This document shows, piece by piece, positions 17,207 through 26,197 of a DNA stretch of 64,000 nucleotides. Source of the stretch: Microbacterium sp. AG238 (lineage in GTDB: Bacteria; Actinomycetota; Actinomycetes; Actinomycetales; Microbacteriaceae); the NCBI RefSeq assembly GCF_003610405.1, contig NZ_RAQC01000002.1:186001-250000 (forward strand). Reading direction: 5' to 3'. A program made the translations under genes and the position numbers. The stretch's first letter is position 1. The number at the start of each line of letters is the position of its first letter. The notes beneath the pieces were generated by a model. That model saw only the letters and a list, made by a program, of their open reading frames with translations. It ran no database searches and was not told the DNA's origin.

Positions 17207-17995
17207 ATGACGATCCCCGAGAACGGCTATCCCCGTGCGGCCGCGGTATCGCCCCGCCTGCACGTCGTGGAGCACACCGATTCGACCAACGCCCACTTGC
17301 GTCGCGACGTCGAGGCCGATCCCGATGCCCACCCGCATCTCTCCGTCGTCGTGACGACCGACCAGCGCGCCGGGAGGGGCCGGCTCGATCGCAGCTGGAC
17401 CGCTCCGGCCGGCACCGCCCTCGCGATCTCGGTGCTGCTGCGCGTCGGGGCCGTGCCGGTCCGCTTGCGCGGCTGGATCCCGCTCGTCGCCGGTCTCGCG
17501 ATGAGCGATGCGGTCGCCGCCCAGCTGCACGGTCGGCGCGTGGGCGTCAAATGGCCGAACGACGTGCTGGTCGACGGCCGGAAGATCAGCGGCATCCTCG
17601 CCGAAGTCCTCCCGGGTGAGGCGGGGGACGTGATCCTCGGCGCCGGAGTCAACACGACCATGGCCGAGGTCGATCTGCCGGTCGCGACCGCGACGTCGTT
17701 CACCGCGCTGGGTGCCTCGGCCGACGAGGATCGGCTGCTGGCGGACTTCCTCTCCGGTCTGCGCGACCACATCGCCCACCTCGCGGTGTCGGGCGCAGAC
17801 GACGCGCTGCGCGAGCGCGTCGCGGCGGCGTGCGTCACGATCGGCGAGGACGTCGTCGTCTCGCTGCCCGGCGGCGAGACGTTGACGGGAACGGCGGAGC
17901 GCCTCGACGAGGATGGGCGTCTGGTCGTGCGGACAGGGTCGGTCGAAAGCGTCGTCGGCGCCGGTGACGTCGTTCACGTCCGCGGAGTCGGCTGA
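17207..17995 (+). CDS. birA: Biotin--[acetyl-CoA-carboxylase] ligase
   Basis: A 262-residue biotin protein ligase that activates biotin as biotinyl-AMP and attaches it to the BCCP lysine (Lys554 of the alpha subunit at 8192-9958). Motifs: DSTNAHL near the N-terminus, the biotinyl-AMP loop GRGRLDRSW, KWPNDVLVDGRKISGIL (catalytic lysine region) and GAGVNTTMAEVD. A C-terminal SH3-like domain follows (VTIGEDVVVSLPGGETL). There is no N-terminal HTH, so it is a class I enzyme and not a repressor. It is divergent from accD5, a neighbourhood shared with mycobacteria, and the next gene is the PH-domain membrane protein as in Rv3278c-Rv3279c. Confidence 0.95.
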   Translation: MTIPENGYPRAAAVSPRLHVVEHTDSTNAHLRRDVEADPDAHPHLSVVVTTDQRAGRGRLDRSWTAPAGTALAISVLLRVGAVPVRLRGWIPLVAGLAMSDAVAAQLHGRRVGVKWPNDVLVDGRKISGILAEVLPGEAGDVILGAGVNTTMAEVDLPVATATSFTALGASADEDRLLADFLSGLRDHIAHLAVSGADDALRERVAAACVTIGEDVVVSLPGGETLTGTAERLDEDGRLVVRTGSVESVVGAGDVVHVRGVG

Positions 17996-18057
17996 GGCCT
18001 CGCGGCATCCGGGCGTGCCGTCGTCGCGTTGTCGTACCGGCGGGTCATGATGGTGCT

Positions 18058-18612
18058 GTGACACAGCCCGCAGCCTCGTTCGGCCGACCCGTCGCGCCCG
18101 CGCTCGGTGCCGCCGCGCCCGAGCTGCGCGTCGCCCGGCTGCGCCCGCACGCCGGGCCGCTGTTGTGGCCTGCGCTTCTGCTCATCGTCGTCGCGGGTGT
18201 CACGGGGTACTTCACCGACAACCTCCCCGCGCCGTTCACGGATGTCATGCTCTGGTCGGCCGCGGGGCTGGTGGTCGTGCTGCTCGTCGTGCTGCCGTTC
18301 CTGCGCTGGCTCGCGCACTCGTACACGATCACGACCCGCCGGGTTATCGAGACCTCGGGACTCATCGTCCGCCGCCGGGCCGAGCTCAGCCATATCCGCG
18401 GTTACGGTATCGACGAGTCGCGCGGCCCGCTGCAACGTCTCAACGGCACCGGCACGCTGACGCTCTCGAACGGCGTCGATCCCTCGATGCGGCTGCGGAG
18501 CATCCCGGCTGTCGCGCTCGTCCACGAGGTGCTGGCCGATCAGGTCGAGGTGAGCCAGATCCTCGCGCATCGCGACTCCCACAGCATGCCGGTCGTCGGC
18601 TCCGATTCCTGA
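18058..18612 (+). CDS. Membrane protein with bacterial PH (DUF304-type) domain
   Basis: A 184-residue protein with a proline/alanine-rich N-terminal stretch, two membrane helices (about 41-60, PLLWPALLLIVVAGVTGYF, and 68-85, VVVLLVVLPFLRWL) and a C-terminal bPH_2 domain that starts YTITTRRVIETSGLIVRRRAEL, the usual signature. The ending is acidic and disordered. Function is not known for the family. Its place between birA and purK is conserved in actinobacteria (Rv3278c in M. tuberculosis, from memory), which hints at a link to envelope or lipid supply. The start is GTG at 18058; CATGAT, a weak -10-like sequence, ends 6 nt upstream. Confidence 0.83.
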   Translation: MTQPAASFGRPVAPALGAAAPELRVARLRPHAGPLLWPALLLIVVAGVTGYFTDNLPAPFTDVMLWSAAGLVVVLLVVLPFLRWLAHSYTITTRRVIETSGLIVRRRAELSHIRGYGIDESRGPLQRLNGTGTLTLSNGVDPSMRLRSIPAVALVHEVLADQVEVSQILAHRDSHSMPVVGSDS

Positions 18613-18688
18613 GCACGCCCGAGTCCGATCGCGCGTGCGGCCACGTGGCGCGGTGCGCGATGATGGATCCGAAACCGGAGGAGGCGCC

Positions 18689-19816
18689 ATGTCGTTGCGA
18701 GTAGGAATCGTCGGCGGAGGACAGCTGGCCCGCATGATGATCGCGCCGGCCGTCGAGCTGGGAATCGACGTGCGGGTGCTGGCCGAGGAGCACGGGATGT
18801 CCGCCGCCATCGCGGCGACGTCGACGGGTGACTATCGCGACCTCGAGACGGTCCGGTCATTCGCCCGCGACGTCGACGTCATCACCTTCGACCACGAGCA
18901 CGTGCCGCAGGACGTTCTGCGTGCCCTCGTCGACGAGGGCGTGGCCGTGCACCCCGGCCCCGACGCGCTCTTCTACGCGCAGGACAAGCTGCGTATGCGC
19001 GCTCGCCTCGCCGAGCTCGACATGCCGCAGCCCGAGTGGGCCGCGATCTCGGATGCCGCCGGTCTGCAGGCGTTCCTCGACGACAACGGCGGGCGTGCTG
19101 TCGTGAAGACCCCGCGCGGCGGTTACGACGGCAAAGGCGTGCGCGTCGTGCGCGCCGCCGAGGAGGCGGCCGACTGGCTCGACGCGCTCGAACCCGGCGG
19201 ACAGCTCCTCGTCGAAGAGCTCGTGGAGTTCACGCGCGAGCTCGCTCAGCAGGTCGCACGCCGGCCCTCGGGGGCGTGGCGTTCGTACCCCGTGGTGGAG
19301 ACCGTGCAGCGCGACGGCGTGTGCGCCGAGGTCATCGCTCCGGCGCCGCGGGCGGGCCAGCGCCTGGTCGAGGTCGCCGAGAGCATCGGCGTCTCGATCG
19401 CGGAGGGGCTGGGTGTGACGGGCATGCTCGCCGTCGAGCTCTTCGAGACGGCAGACGACCGTCTGCTCGTCAACGAGCTCGCGATGCGGCCGCACAACAG
19501 CGGTCACTGGAGCCAGGACGGCGCCGTGACCGGACAGTTCGAGCAGCACCTGCGCGCAGTGCTCGACCTTCCGCTCGGCGACACGTCGCCGCGCGCGCCG
19601 TGGTCGGTCATGATCAACATCCTGGGTGGCCCCGTCTCCGACTCGCTCGCCGCGCGTATCCCCGCCGCTCTCGAGGCCCACCCGGGCGCGAAGGTGCACA
19701 CGTACGGCAAGGCGCCGCGGCCGGGACGCAAGGTCGGTCACGTGAACCTCTCGGGCGACGACCTCGACGCCGTCGTGGGCGACGCCCGCGTGGTGGCCGC
19801 GCACTTCGACGACTGA
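18689..19816 (+). CDS. purK: N5-carboxyaminoimidazole ribonucleotide synthase
   Basis: A 375-residue ATP-grasp enzyme that makes N5-CAIR from AIR, bicarbonate and ATP in purine synthesis. Marks: IVGGGQLARMM at the N-terminus, FDHEHVPQDVL, PGPDALFYAQDKLRMRARL, then the ATP-grasp core VVKTPRGGYDGKGVRV, LLVEELVEFTRELA, VVETVQRDGVCAEVIAPAP and NELAMRPHNSGHWS. It is followed 60 bp later by purE, its partner enzyme. The ATG at 18689 has a strong GGAGGAGG site; an upstream in-frame start would add 18 unconserved residues. Family length is normal. Confidence 0.96.
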   Translation: MSLRVGIVGGGQLARMMIAPAVELGIDVRVLAEEHGMSAAIAATSTGDYRDLETVRSFARDVDVITFDHEHVPQDVLRALVDEGVAVHPGPDALFYAQDKLRMRARLAELDMPQPEWAAISDAAGLQAFLDDNGGRAVVKTPRGGYDGKGVRVVRAAEEAADWLDALEPGGQLLVEELVEFTRELAQQVARRPSGAWRSYPVVETVQRDGVCAEVIAPAPRAGQRLVEVAESIGVSIAEGLGVTGMLAVELFETADDRLLVNELAMRPHNSGHWSQDGAVTGQFEQHLRAVLDLPLGDTSPRAPWSVMINILGGPVSDSLAARIPAALEAHPGAKVHTYGKAPRPGRKVGHVNLSGDDLDAVVGDARVVAAHFDD

Positions 19817-19864
19817 GCATCACCGGGTACCGCGCCGCTCCGGGGATTCCTCAGGTGGCCCGCC

Positions 19865-19870
19865 TAACCT
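19865..19870 (+). promoter_or_regulatory. -10 box (TAACCT) of purE-LCP
   Basis: It ends 6 nt before the GTG at 19877, suggesting a leaderless transcript for purE in addition to read-through from purK. Confidence 0.5.
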
Positions 19871-19876
19871 GGGTCG

Positions 19877-20395
19877 GTGACATCCTCGCCGCTGCATTCG
19901 TCGGACGCTCCGCTGGTCGGAGTCGTCATGGGTTCGGACTCCGATTGGCGCGTCATGAGCGACGCATCGCAGGCACTGACCGACCTGGGCATCGCGCACG
20001 AGGTCGAGGTCGTCTCGGCCCACCGCACGCCCGACAAGCTGCTGCGTTACGGCCGTGAGGCACGCGGGCGCGGGCTGCGCGTCATCATCGCGGGAGCCGG
20101 AGGAGCAGCGCACCTCCCGGGCATGCTCGCATCGCTGACGCCCCTCCCTGTCGTGGGGGTCCCCGTCCAGCTCGCGACCCTCGACGGGCTCGACTCCCTG
20201 TTGAGCATCGTGCAGATGCCCGGCGGCATCCCCGTCGCCACCGTCTCGATCAACGGAGCGAAGAACGCCGGCCTCCTCGCCGCGCGCATCATCGGGGCCG
20301 CTGATCCGGCGCTCGCCGACCGGCTCGAGGAGTACGCGCGCGGGCTCGAGCAGCAGGTCGAAGAGAAGAACCGCCGCCTGAAGGAATCCCTGTGA
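19877..20395 (+). CDS. purE: N5-carboxyaminoimidazole ribonucleotide mutase
   Basis: A 172-residue class I PurE that converts N5-CAIR, the PurK product, to CAIR. Conserved: [14 protein letters not shown] (phosphate loop), [11 protein letters not shown] with the catalytic histidine, [14 protein letters not shown] and PVVGVPV. The C-terminus has an extra charged helix ([22 protein letters not shown]) common in actinobacteria. The GTG at 19877 is supported by TAACCT 6 nt upstream. The stop overlaps the start of the LCP gene by 4 bp (GTGA), tying purine synthesis genes to a cell-wall gene in one transcript, probably a matter of inherited gene order rather than shared function. Confidence 0.96.
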   Translation: MTSSPLHSSDAPLVGVVMGSDSDWRVMSDASQALTDLGIAHEVEVVSAHRTPDKLLRYGREARGRGLRVIIAGAGGAAHLPGMLASLTPLPVVGVPVQLATLDGLDSLLSIVQMPGGIPVATVSINGAKNAGLLAARIIGAADPALADRLEEYARGLEQQVEEKNRRLKESL

Positions 20396-21834
20396 GCGTC
20401 GGCGCACCGCCGCGAAGCTCCGCCCGGCCGCGACCCTCGAGCCTGATCGAGGAGCGTCCCCTCCGGCATCCCGACACGTCGTCGCCCGAGGTGATGGGAC
20501 GACGCGGCTGGTGGCTCGTCGTGCTCAACTTCGTGCTGCCCGGCTCGGCCCAGGTACTCGCGGGCAACCGGCGTCTCGGGCGTTTCGGTCTCGCGGCCAC
20601 GATCACCATGTGGGTCCTCGCACTGCTGACCGTGCTGACCGGGCTGCTCTGGCGCCCGCTCCTGCTGTCGCTGGCGACCAACTGGTTCGTCCTCCTGATC
20701 GTCCAGGCGGTCATCGCGTTCTATGCGGTGCTGTGGATCGTGCTCACCATCGACACGCTGCGCCTGGTGAAGCTCGTGCGCGCCGGCACGGTCGCCCGCA
20801 TCGGAGTGCCGCTCCTCGCGATCCTCCTCGCCGTCGCATCGACGTCCGCGGCAGCCTGGACCTTCGACCGGGTCAACTCGGTGCGCGAGACCCTCAGCAC
20901 CGTCTTCGGGGCGAGCGGACCCAGCGTTCCGCCGTCGGACGGGTACTACAACGTCCTCCTGCTCGGCGCCGACAGCGGTGAGGGGCGCGACTCGATGCGA
21001 TTCGACTCGATCTCCGTCGTCTCGGTCAACGCCGAGACGGGGGCGACGACGATCACCGGTGTACCGCGCGACATGGGGCATTTCCCGTTCGCGCCGGGAC
21101 CGATGCACGACCTGTACCCCGACGTCCACGAGGGCCGTGTCGATCCGAACTGCGGGTGGAGCAGCGGCATCAACCAGCTGCAGACCGAGGTCGAGATCTG
21201 TCGCGATGGCGACGCGATGTACCCCGACGCCCGAGGCGACGGGTCGTCGCCGGGCGTCGAGGCGACGAAGGACGCCGTCGAGGGGATCCTGGGCATCACC
21301 ATCCCGTACTACGTCTTCATCGACATGAAGGGCTTCGCCGACCTCGTCGATGCCCTCGGCGGTGTCGACATCAACGTCGTCGAGCGCCTGCCCAAGGGCG
21401 GCGGCCCGCGCTACGAGGGCCAGAGCGCCGAGGACTGGGCCGAGGGGTGGATCGAGGCCGGACAGCAGCACATGGACGGCGACACCGCCCAGTGGTACGC
21501 CCGCTCGCGCTACACGACGAGTGACTTCGACCGGATGCGCCGCCAGCGCGAGCTGCAGCAGGCGATCCTCGCCCAGATGACGCCGCAGAACGTGCTCGAT
21601 CGGTTCACCGAGATCGCCGACGCAGGGCAGGTGCTCGTGCAGACCGACATCCCCGCCGACCTCTTGCCCTTCCTCGCCGACATCGCGATGAAGGCCAAGG
21701 AGCAGCCGGTCACCACGATCGAGCTGACTCCCGAGAACGGCATCGAGGAGGCCGACCCCGATTGGGCTCTCGTCCGGCAGATGGTGCAGGACGCGCTCCA
21801 CCCGCAGACCCCGACCCCGGCGCCGGAGGGCTGA
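20392..21834 (+). CDS. LytR-CpsA-Psr (LCP) family glycopolymer-peptidoglycan ligase
   Basis: A 480-residue membrane enzyme that transfers a lipid-linked glycopolymer onto peptidoglycan outside the cell. About four hydrophobic segments occupy residues 38-158, more than the single helix of most LCP proteins. The LCP domain spans about 185-420: [52 protein letters not shown] and the arginine-rich [24 protein letters not shown], which holds the pyrophosphate-binding arginines. It is coupled to purE by a 4-bp overlap and opens the path into the surface-glycan island. From memory, mycobacterial Lcp1 (Rv3267), which attaches arabinogalactan, occupies a comparable neighbourhood, so a galactan or other island polymer is a reasonable substrate. 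Confidence 0.92.
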   Translation: MSVGAPPRSSARPRPSSLIEERPLRHPDTSSPEVMGRRGWWLVVLNFVLPGSAQVLAGNRRLGRFGLAATITMWVLALLTVLTGLLWRPLLLSLATNWFVLLIVQAVIAFYAVLWIVLTIDTLRLVKLVRAGTVARIGVPLLAILLAVASTSAAAWTFDRVNSVRETLSTVFGASGPSVPPSDGYYNVLLLGADSGEGRDSMRFDSISVVSVNAETGATTITGVPRDMGHFPFAPGPMHDLYPDVHEGRVDPNCGWSSGINQLQTEVEICRDGDAMYPDARGDGSSPGVEATKDAVEGILGITIPYYVFIDMKGFADLVDALGGVDINVVERLPKGGGPRYEGQSAEDWAEGWIEAGQQHMDGDTAQWYARSRYTTSDFDRMRRQRELQQAILAQMTPQNVLDRFTEIADAGQVLVQTDIPADLLPFLADIAMKAKEQPVTTIELTPENGIEEADPDWALVRQMVQDALHPQTPTPAPEG

Positions 21835-21837
21835 GCG

Positions 21838-22923
21838 ATGGCCACCGTCCTCCGTGTCGTCCTCGATCAACTGACCGACGTCGTCGACGCCGACTCCGCC
21901 GAGGCATCCCTCGAGGTGGCGCGTGCGCTCATCGAGACCGCGCCGGCGCGATGCGAGGTCGCCGCCGTCGTCCCGTCGGATGCCGTGGATGCCGCCTCCG
22001 CGCTCAGCGGTGTCGCCCAGACCATCAGGGCGCCGTTCCCTCGAACGGGTCTGATGGCCTCGTGGCCGATGGGCATCTCGGGAGGCGTCGCAGGCGGTCT
22101 CTTACACGCCCCCACGTTGCTGGCCCCGCTCGTCAAGCACGATCGCGCGCACGACAACGAGCAGACCGTGGTCACCGTCTGGGACCTCGCCGTCTGGGAC
22201 ATGCCCGCACTGTTCCCCCGGGCGACACTGCTCGCCCATCGAGCGCTGCTCAAGCGCGCTGAGAAGCACGCGGATGCCGTCGTGGTACCCGCACACGCCA
22301 CCGCGCACCGTCTCGCCGAGATCGCGCCGAAGCTCAGTGGCCGGATACGGGTCATCCCGGGCGCCGCGCCCGCGGACTTCCGCGTCCCGACCGACGCGGT
22401 CGGGCGGCGGCGCGAGCTGGGCGTGCCCGATCGTGTGGCCGTCGTCGCCGGCGGCACCGAGGAGCAGCTGCGCGCCGTGCTGGCCTCGATCGCGGGGGAG
22501 CAGACCTCCAGCGTCGTCGTGTTCGACGAGCCGGCCGAAGTGGCGAGCGCGATCGCCGGGGCCGGGATCGACCACGACCGCGTCATCGTGCCCGGGCGAC
22601 TGGATGCTGCCGATCGCGCTGCCGTCCTCGACGCGGCCGTGCTGCTGATCGCGCTCTCCGACGGGTCGGGGTTCCCGTGGCGCGCCGTCGAGGCGATGGT
22701 GCTGGGCGTGCCCGTCGTCGCGTGCGACTCGCCCGTGCATCACGAGGTGCTGCTCGACGGCGCGCGCATCGCGCCGTTCGACGAGCTGCGGGATGCCGCG
22801 GGAGAAGTGCTGTCCTCTCCGGAGGAGCTCCACCGCTGGGCCGTCCGCGCCGGCGACCGCGGCCGGGCGTTCTCGTGGCGCGATCACGCCGAGCGCGTGT
22901 GGGCGCTCCACGCCGAGCTGTGA
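21838..22923 (+). CDS. GT4-like glycosyltransferase
   Basis: A 361-residue GT-B fold protein. The N-terminal half is variable (VVTVWDLAVWDMPALFPRA, KHADAVVVPAHATAHRLAEI, then RIRVIPGAAPADFRVP). The C-terminal half has the nucleotide-sugar-binding pattern LSDGSGFPWRAVEAMVLGVPVVACDSPVHHEVL, where SDGSGFPWRAVEAM replaces the common S-x-x-EGF-x-x-xxLEAM with one acidic residue missing. It starts 4 bp after the LCP stop, so it belongs to the purE-LCP transcript. Its donor is probably a GDP- or dTDP/UDP-sugar; which one cannot be seen. Confidence 0.83.
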   Translation: MATVLRVVLDQLTDVVDADSAEASLEVARALIETAPARCEVAAVVPSDAVDAASALSGVAQTIRAPFPRTGLMASWPMGISGGVAGGLLHAPTLLAPLVKHDRAHDNEQTVVTVWDLAVWDMPALFPRATLLAHRALLKRAEKHADAVVVPAHATAHRLAEIAPKLSGRIRVIPGAAPADFRVPTDAVGRRRELGVPDRVAVVAGGTEEQLRAVLASIAGEQTSSVVVFDEPAEVASAIAGAGIDHDRVIVPGRLDAADRAAVLDAAVLLIALSDGSGFPWRAVEAMVLGVPVVACDSPVHHEVLLDGARIAPFDELRDAAGEVLSSPEELHRWAVRAGDRGRAFSWRDHAERVWALHAEL

Positions 22924-22931
22924 GCTGTCGG

Positions 22932-22937
22932 TAGGCT
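22932..22937 (+). promoter_or_regulatory. -10 box (TAGGCT) at the head of the glycan operon 22944-33181
   Basis: It ends 6 nt before the GTG at 22944, giving a leaderless start for the seven-gene coupled operon. Confidence 0.55.
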
Positions 22938-22943
22938 GTCGCA

Positions 22944-23879
22944 GTGAGTCATCGTGTGGGCGTCATCGTGCGCACCAAGGACCGCCCGTATTTCCTCGCT
23001 CGTGCCCTCGGCGACATCGCGGCGCAGAGCTTCCCCGACGCCGAAGTGGTGGTCGTGAATGATCGGGGCGACCGCGAGCAGGTGGCCGCGACGGTCGCCG
23101 CGTCGCCCATCGCCGATCGCGTCCGGATCGTGGACGTGTCTGAGCCGGGCGGACGTTGCTTCGCGGCCAACACCGGTATCCGCGCGACAGGGGCCCCCTA
23201 CGTCGTGCTGCACGACGACGACGATCTGTGGCATCCGGACTTCCTCGCTCGCACCGTCGAGTACCTCGACGCCCACCCGAACGACGGTGGTGTCATGGTT
23301 CCGACCGACATCGTCTACGAGAAGCAGCACGGAGGCGTGTGGAAGGAAGTCTCCCGGGCTCCCTTCTGGGCGGGCATGACCTCCGTGACCTTCCTCGCTC
23401 TCCTGCAGATCAACCGCGCGGTCCCCATCTCGTTCTTGTACCGGCGCGAGATCCATGACGAGATCGGCATGTACGACGAGAGCCTGGAAGCGGTCGAGGA
23501 CTGGGACCTGTATCTGCGTATCAGCGAACGGTTCGCCATCGGTTTCCTCGAAGGCGACGCGCTCGCGTTCTGGACGCAGCGGCCTTCCGGTCGAGGCGCC
23601 GACGGCAACAGCATGTTCGAGTTGTCATCGGCCCATCGTCGTGACGACATCCTGGTCAGAGACCGGGCGCTGCGCAGCTGGTCCGCCTCGAACGGGCCCG
23701 GCCTCCCGCTCTACATCGCCTACCTCCACGAGCAGCTCCGCGCAGAGTTCACCTCCGAACTCGAGGCGCGTCTCGATCGCCAGCGGGAGCAGATCGTCGC
23801 CGAGATCTACGACCGTCACCCCCTCTGGCGGCGGCTTCGACGAATCCGCAGCGTGTTCGCGCGCTCGCGTCGGGGGTGA
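22944..23879 (+). CDS. GT2 family glycosyltransferase
   Basis: A 311-residue GT-A enzyme. The N-terminal fold has GVIVRTKDRPYFLARALGDI, VVVVNDRGD, GGRCFAANTGIRATGAPYVVLHDDDDLWHP (the DDD metal site with extra acidic residues) and later SLEAVEDWDLYLRIS, where ED is the probable catalytic pair. The C-terminal tail is basic and helical. It is the first gene of an operon in which the next gene's GTG overlaps its stop by 4 bp. The sugar is unknown; context suggests a surface polysaccharide. Confidence 0.86.
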   Translation: MSHRVGVIVRTKDRPYFLARALGDIAAQSFPDAEVVVVNDRGDREQVAATVAASPIADRVRIVDVSEPGGRCFAANTGIRATGAPYVVLHDDDDLWHPDFLARTVEYLDAHPNDGGVMVPTDIVYEKQHGGVWKEVSRAPFWAGMTSVTFLALLQINRAVPISFLYRREIHDEIGMYDESLEAVEDWDLYLRISERFAIGFLEGDALAFWTQRPSGRGADGNSMFELSSAHRRDDILVRDRALRSWSASNGPGLPLYIAYLHEQLRAEFTSELEARLDRQREQIVAEIYDRHPLWRRLRRIRSVFARSRRG

Positions 23880-26197
23880 CCATGCGGCCGGATGTACGTG
23901 CGCGCGTCCGCGCGCTCCGCGGCACCCGCGTCATCGGTCCCGTGGTGCGTGCCGCCGACCGAGTGTGGTGGTGGCGAGTCATCCGCAGGTCGGGGCTCGT
24001 CGACTCCTCCTACTACGCCGCGCAGCTCGGTCTCCCGCAGATGCCCGTTGAAGCGGCGGTCTGGCATTACATCGTGCGCGGGTTCCGACGCGGCTACAGC
24101 GTGAACCCTCTGTTCGACGAGATCCACGCCGGTGGCGTCCTTCCCGAGGTCTACCGGGTTCCCGCGCTGTACGCCTACCTCCTGAGCGACCGGCCGACCG
24201 TCGACGTCCACCCGCTCTGGGACGCACGCGCCCTCGGAGGCGACGGCGCGTCCGGTGCGCTCGAACGGCTATGGGCGCTCCGTCACACCGAGATCCCCCT
24301 GCGCGTGGGAGGCGAGAGCCAGCTGCTCACCGTAACGGATTTCAGGTCGCGTGCGATCGACGCTGCACGGCGATGGCGCCGTGCAGGTCGGACCGCGGCT
24401 CCGGCTCCGGCTCGGGGCGACCGAATGCTCGCCCTCATCCAGCACCGCGACCGCCGGTACGGAGCGAAGGTGCATCAGGCGGGCCGGTTCGCGCAGCGAG
24501 ACGGAGCGACGGCGATCCTTGCGCTCGTCGACCCCGATCTGTCGCAGTGGGTGACAGCGTCCATCGCCGCGGAGGCGGTGGACGGTTGCACCCTCCGCCG
24601 ATACGGTCGGCGTCCGATCTGGGGGACGGTCGTGAGCGAGAGCCTGCACGGCTGGAGCGACGGGCACCTGGTCGCGCTCGATCCGCGGGGGAGCTTCTCG
24701 GATGACGACGTCGACCGTCTCCTGGTGCGCGCCCGCGACGGTGTGATCGCCGTCCCCGCCGTGCGTGAGCACGACGGAACCCTCGTCGGCATCGGCGCGG
24801 CGGCCGTCGATCACCACGGCAGCCTCTACCGCATCCTGGCGGGACATCCCGTGGAAGACCTGGCCGGGCTGGGGAGCGAGATCAGTGTTCCGCGCCTCTG
24901 CGGCATCGCATTCGCGTCGCACTCCTCACGGCTCACTCATCCTGAAGCGCGCGCGGCGATCTCGGACGCCCTCGACCTCGAAGACGTCTCCGACGTCATC
25001 GCCCGCGATCGCGAAGCGGTTGTTCTGCCGGACGTGACGACTGTGCTCGACGAACCGGCTGCAGCCTTCGACCGATCCCGACGCCCCTTGCGGTCGTTCG
25101 ACGGCGTGCGGACTGATCGTGAGGCGGCCGAGCGCATTCTGCGCGCCGCAGGATTCGATGTCTCGGGGTGGCAGAAGGGCGCGAGAACCCGACGGCCGAG
25201 CCCGACGATGACGTGGCGACGGCCGTCCGCGCATTCGCAACGGTGGGCGATCAAGATCTGCTCGCCCGCCGGCCCGCGCGGCGACGTCTGGGGTGACACC
25301 CATTTCGCTCAGGGTCTCGCGGCAGCATTGCGGCGACGGGGACACGATGTGATCATCGACCACTTCGGCGCGGCGCGGCGACCGTCGGCTCACCTCGATG
25401 ACGTCAACGTCGTGGTCCGGGGGCCGTACCGCATCGATCCGCCGAGCACGGGGGTGAACCTGCAGTGGATCATCAGTCATCCAGACGAGGTCTCACGGGG
25501 AGAGATCGCGCAGTTCGACCAGGTCTTCGCAGCTTCGAAGACCTGGTCCGAGAAGGTCTCACGTCAGTGGTCGGTCCCGGTGGAGCCGCTGCTCGAATGC
25601 GTCGACACCGACAAGTTCGTCCCTCGCGGACTGCCCCGCACTGCGGAGATAGTGTTCGTCGGCACAGCGCGGGGGATCGCGCGCCCGAGCGTGGTCGCTC
25701 CGATACGGGCCGGCGTCGACGTCAAGGTCTACGGCCCCGATTGGCGGCCCTTCATTCCGGCTTCGGCGGTGGTGGCGGAGCGGATTCCCAACGAGGCGCT
25801 TCCGGAGCGATACGAGACCGCGGCGGTCGTGCTCAACGACCAGTGGCCTGCGATGCGGGAGGAGGGCTTCATCGCGATGCGTCCGTTCGACGTCGTCGCG
25901 GTCGGCGGTCGTGTGATCTCCGAGCCCGTCGACGGCATCGAGGAGATCTTCGGGGGCGCCGTCGTGACCTACCGCAGCCCGCAGCATCTCGTGGAGATGC
26001 TGCGGGGAAACCTCGACATGCTCTTCCCGGACGATGACGAGCTGCGGCTGATCTCACGTCGTATTCGCGAGCAGCATTCCTTCGATGCGCGTGCGGCGGT
26101 GCTCCAGAAGGCGGCGCAGAAGGTTGCCGACCAGACGGCGGGTAGCATTATGCAGTTCGGATCTGCGGGAAACCGCGTAGGAGGGGCGAGCGAGTGA
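23876..26197 (+). CDS. Large multidomain glycosyltransferase (C-terminal GT-B) with an unassigned central region
   Basis: A 773-residue protein. The N-terminal part (about 40-110) has the block SSYYAAQLG...HYIVRGFRRGYSVNPLFDE, the common YY...HY-x-x-G-x-x-x-G-x-x-P-NPLFD module of large actinobacterial and proteobacterial surface glycosyltransferases, with a second weaker copy (VDVHPLWDARAL). The middle (about 180-430) is a Rossmann-like stretch that I cannot place. The C-terminal third (about 465-760) is GT-B-like: PAGPRGDVWGDTHFAQGLAAALRRRGH, NLQWIISHPDEVSRGE, FAASKTWSEKV, ECVDTDKFVP and EEGFIAMRPFDVVAVGGRVISEP. Start is GTG at 23876 (overlap) or ATG at 23882. The next gene overlaps its end by 4 bp. 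Confidence 0.75.
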   Translation: MTMRPDVRARVRALRGTRVIGPVVRAADRVWWWRVIRRSGLVDSSYYAAQLGLPQMPVEAAVWHYIVRGFRRGYSVNPLFDEIHAGGVLPEVYRVPALYAYLLSDRPTVDVHPLWDARALGGDGASGALERLWALRHTEIPLRVGGESQLLTVTDFRSRAIDAARRWRRAGRTAAPAPARGDRMLALIQHRDRRYGAKVHQAGRFAQRDGATAILALVDPDLSQWVTASIAAEAVDGCTLRRYGRRPIWGTVVSESLHGWSDGHLVALDPRGSFSDDDVDRLLVRARDGVIAVPAVREHDGTLVGIGAAAVDHHGSLYRILAGHPVEDLAGLGSEISVPRLCGIAFASHSSRLTHPEARAAISDALDLEDVSDVIARDREAVVLPDVTTVLDEPAAAFDRSRRPLRSFDGVRTDREAAERILRAAGFDVSGWQKGARTRRPSPTMTWRRPSAHSQRWAIKICSPAGPRGDVWGDTHFAQGLAAALRRRGHDVIIDHFGAARRPSAHLDDVNVVVRGPYRIDPPSTGVNLQWIISHPDEVSRGEIAQFDQVFAASKTWSEKVSRQWSVPVEPLLECVDTDKFVPRGLPRTAEIVFVGTARGIARPSVVAPIRAGVDVKVYGPDWRPFIPASAVVAERIPNEALPERYETAAVVLNDQWPAMREEGFIAMRPFDVVAVGGRVISEPVDGIEEIFGGAVVTYRSPQHLVEMLRGNLDMLFPDDDELRLISRRIREQHSFDARAAVLQKAAQKVADQTAGSIMQFGSAGNRVGGASE

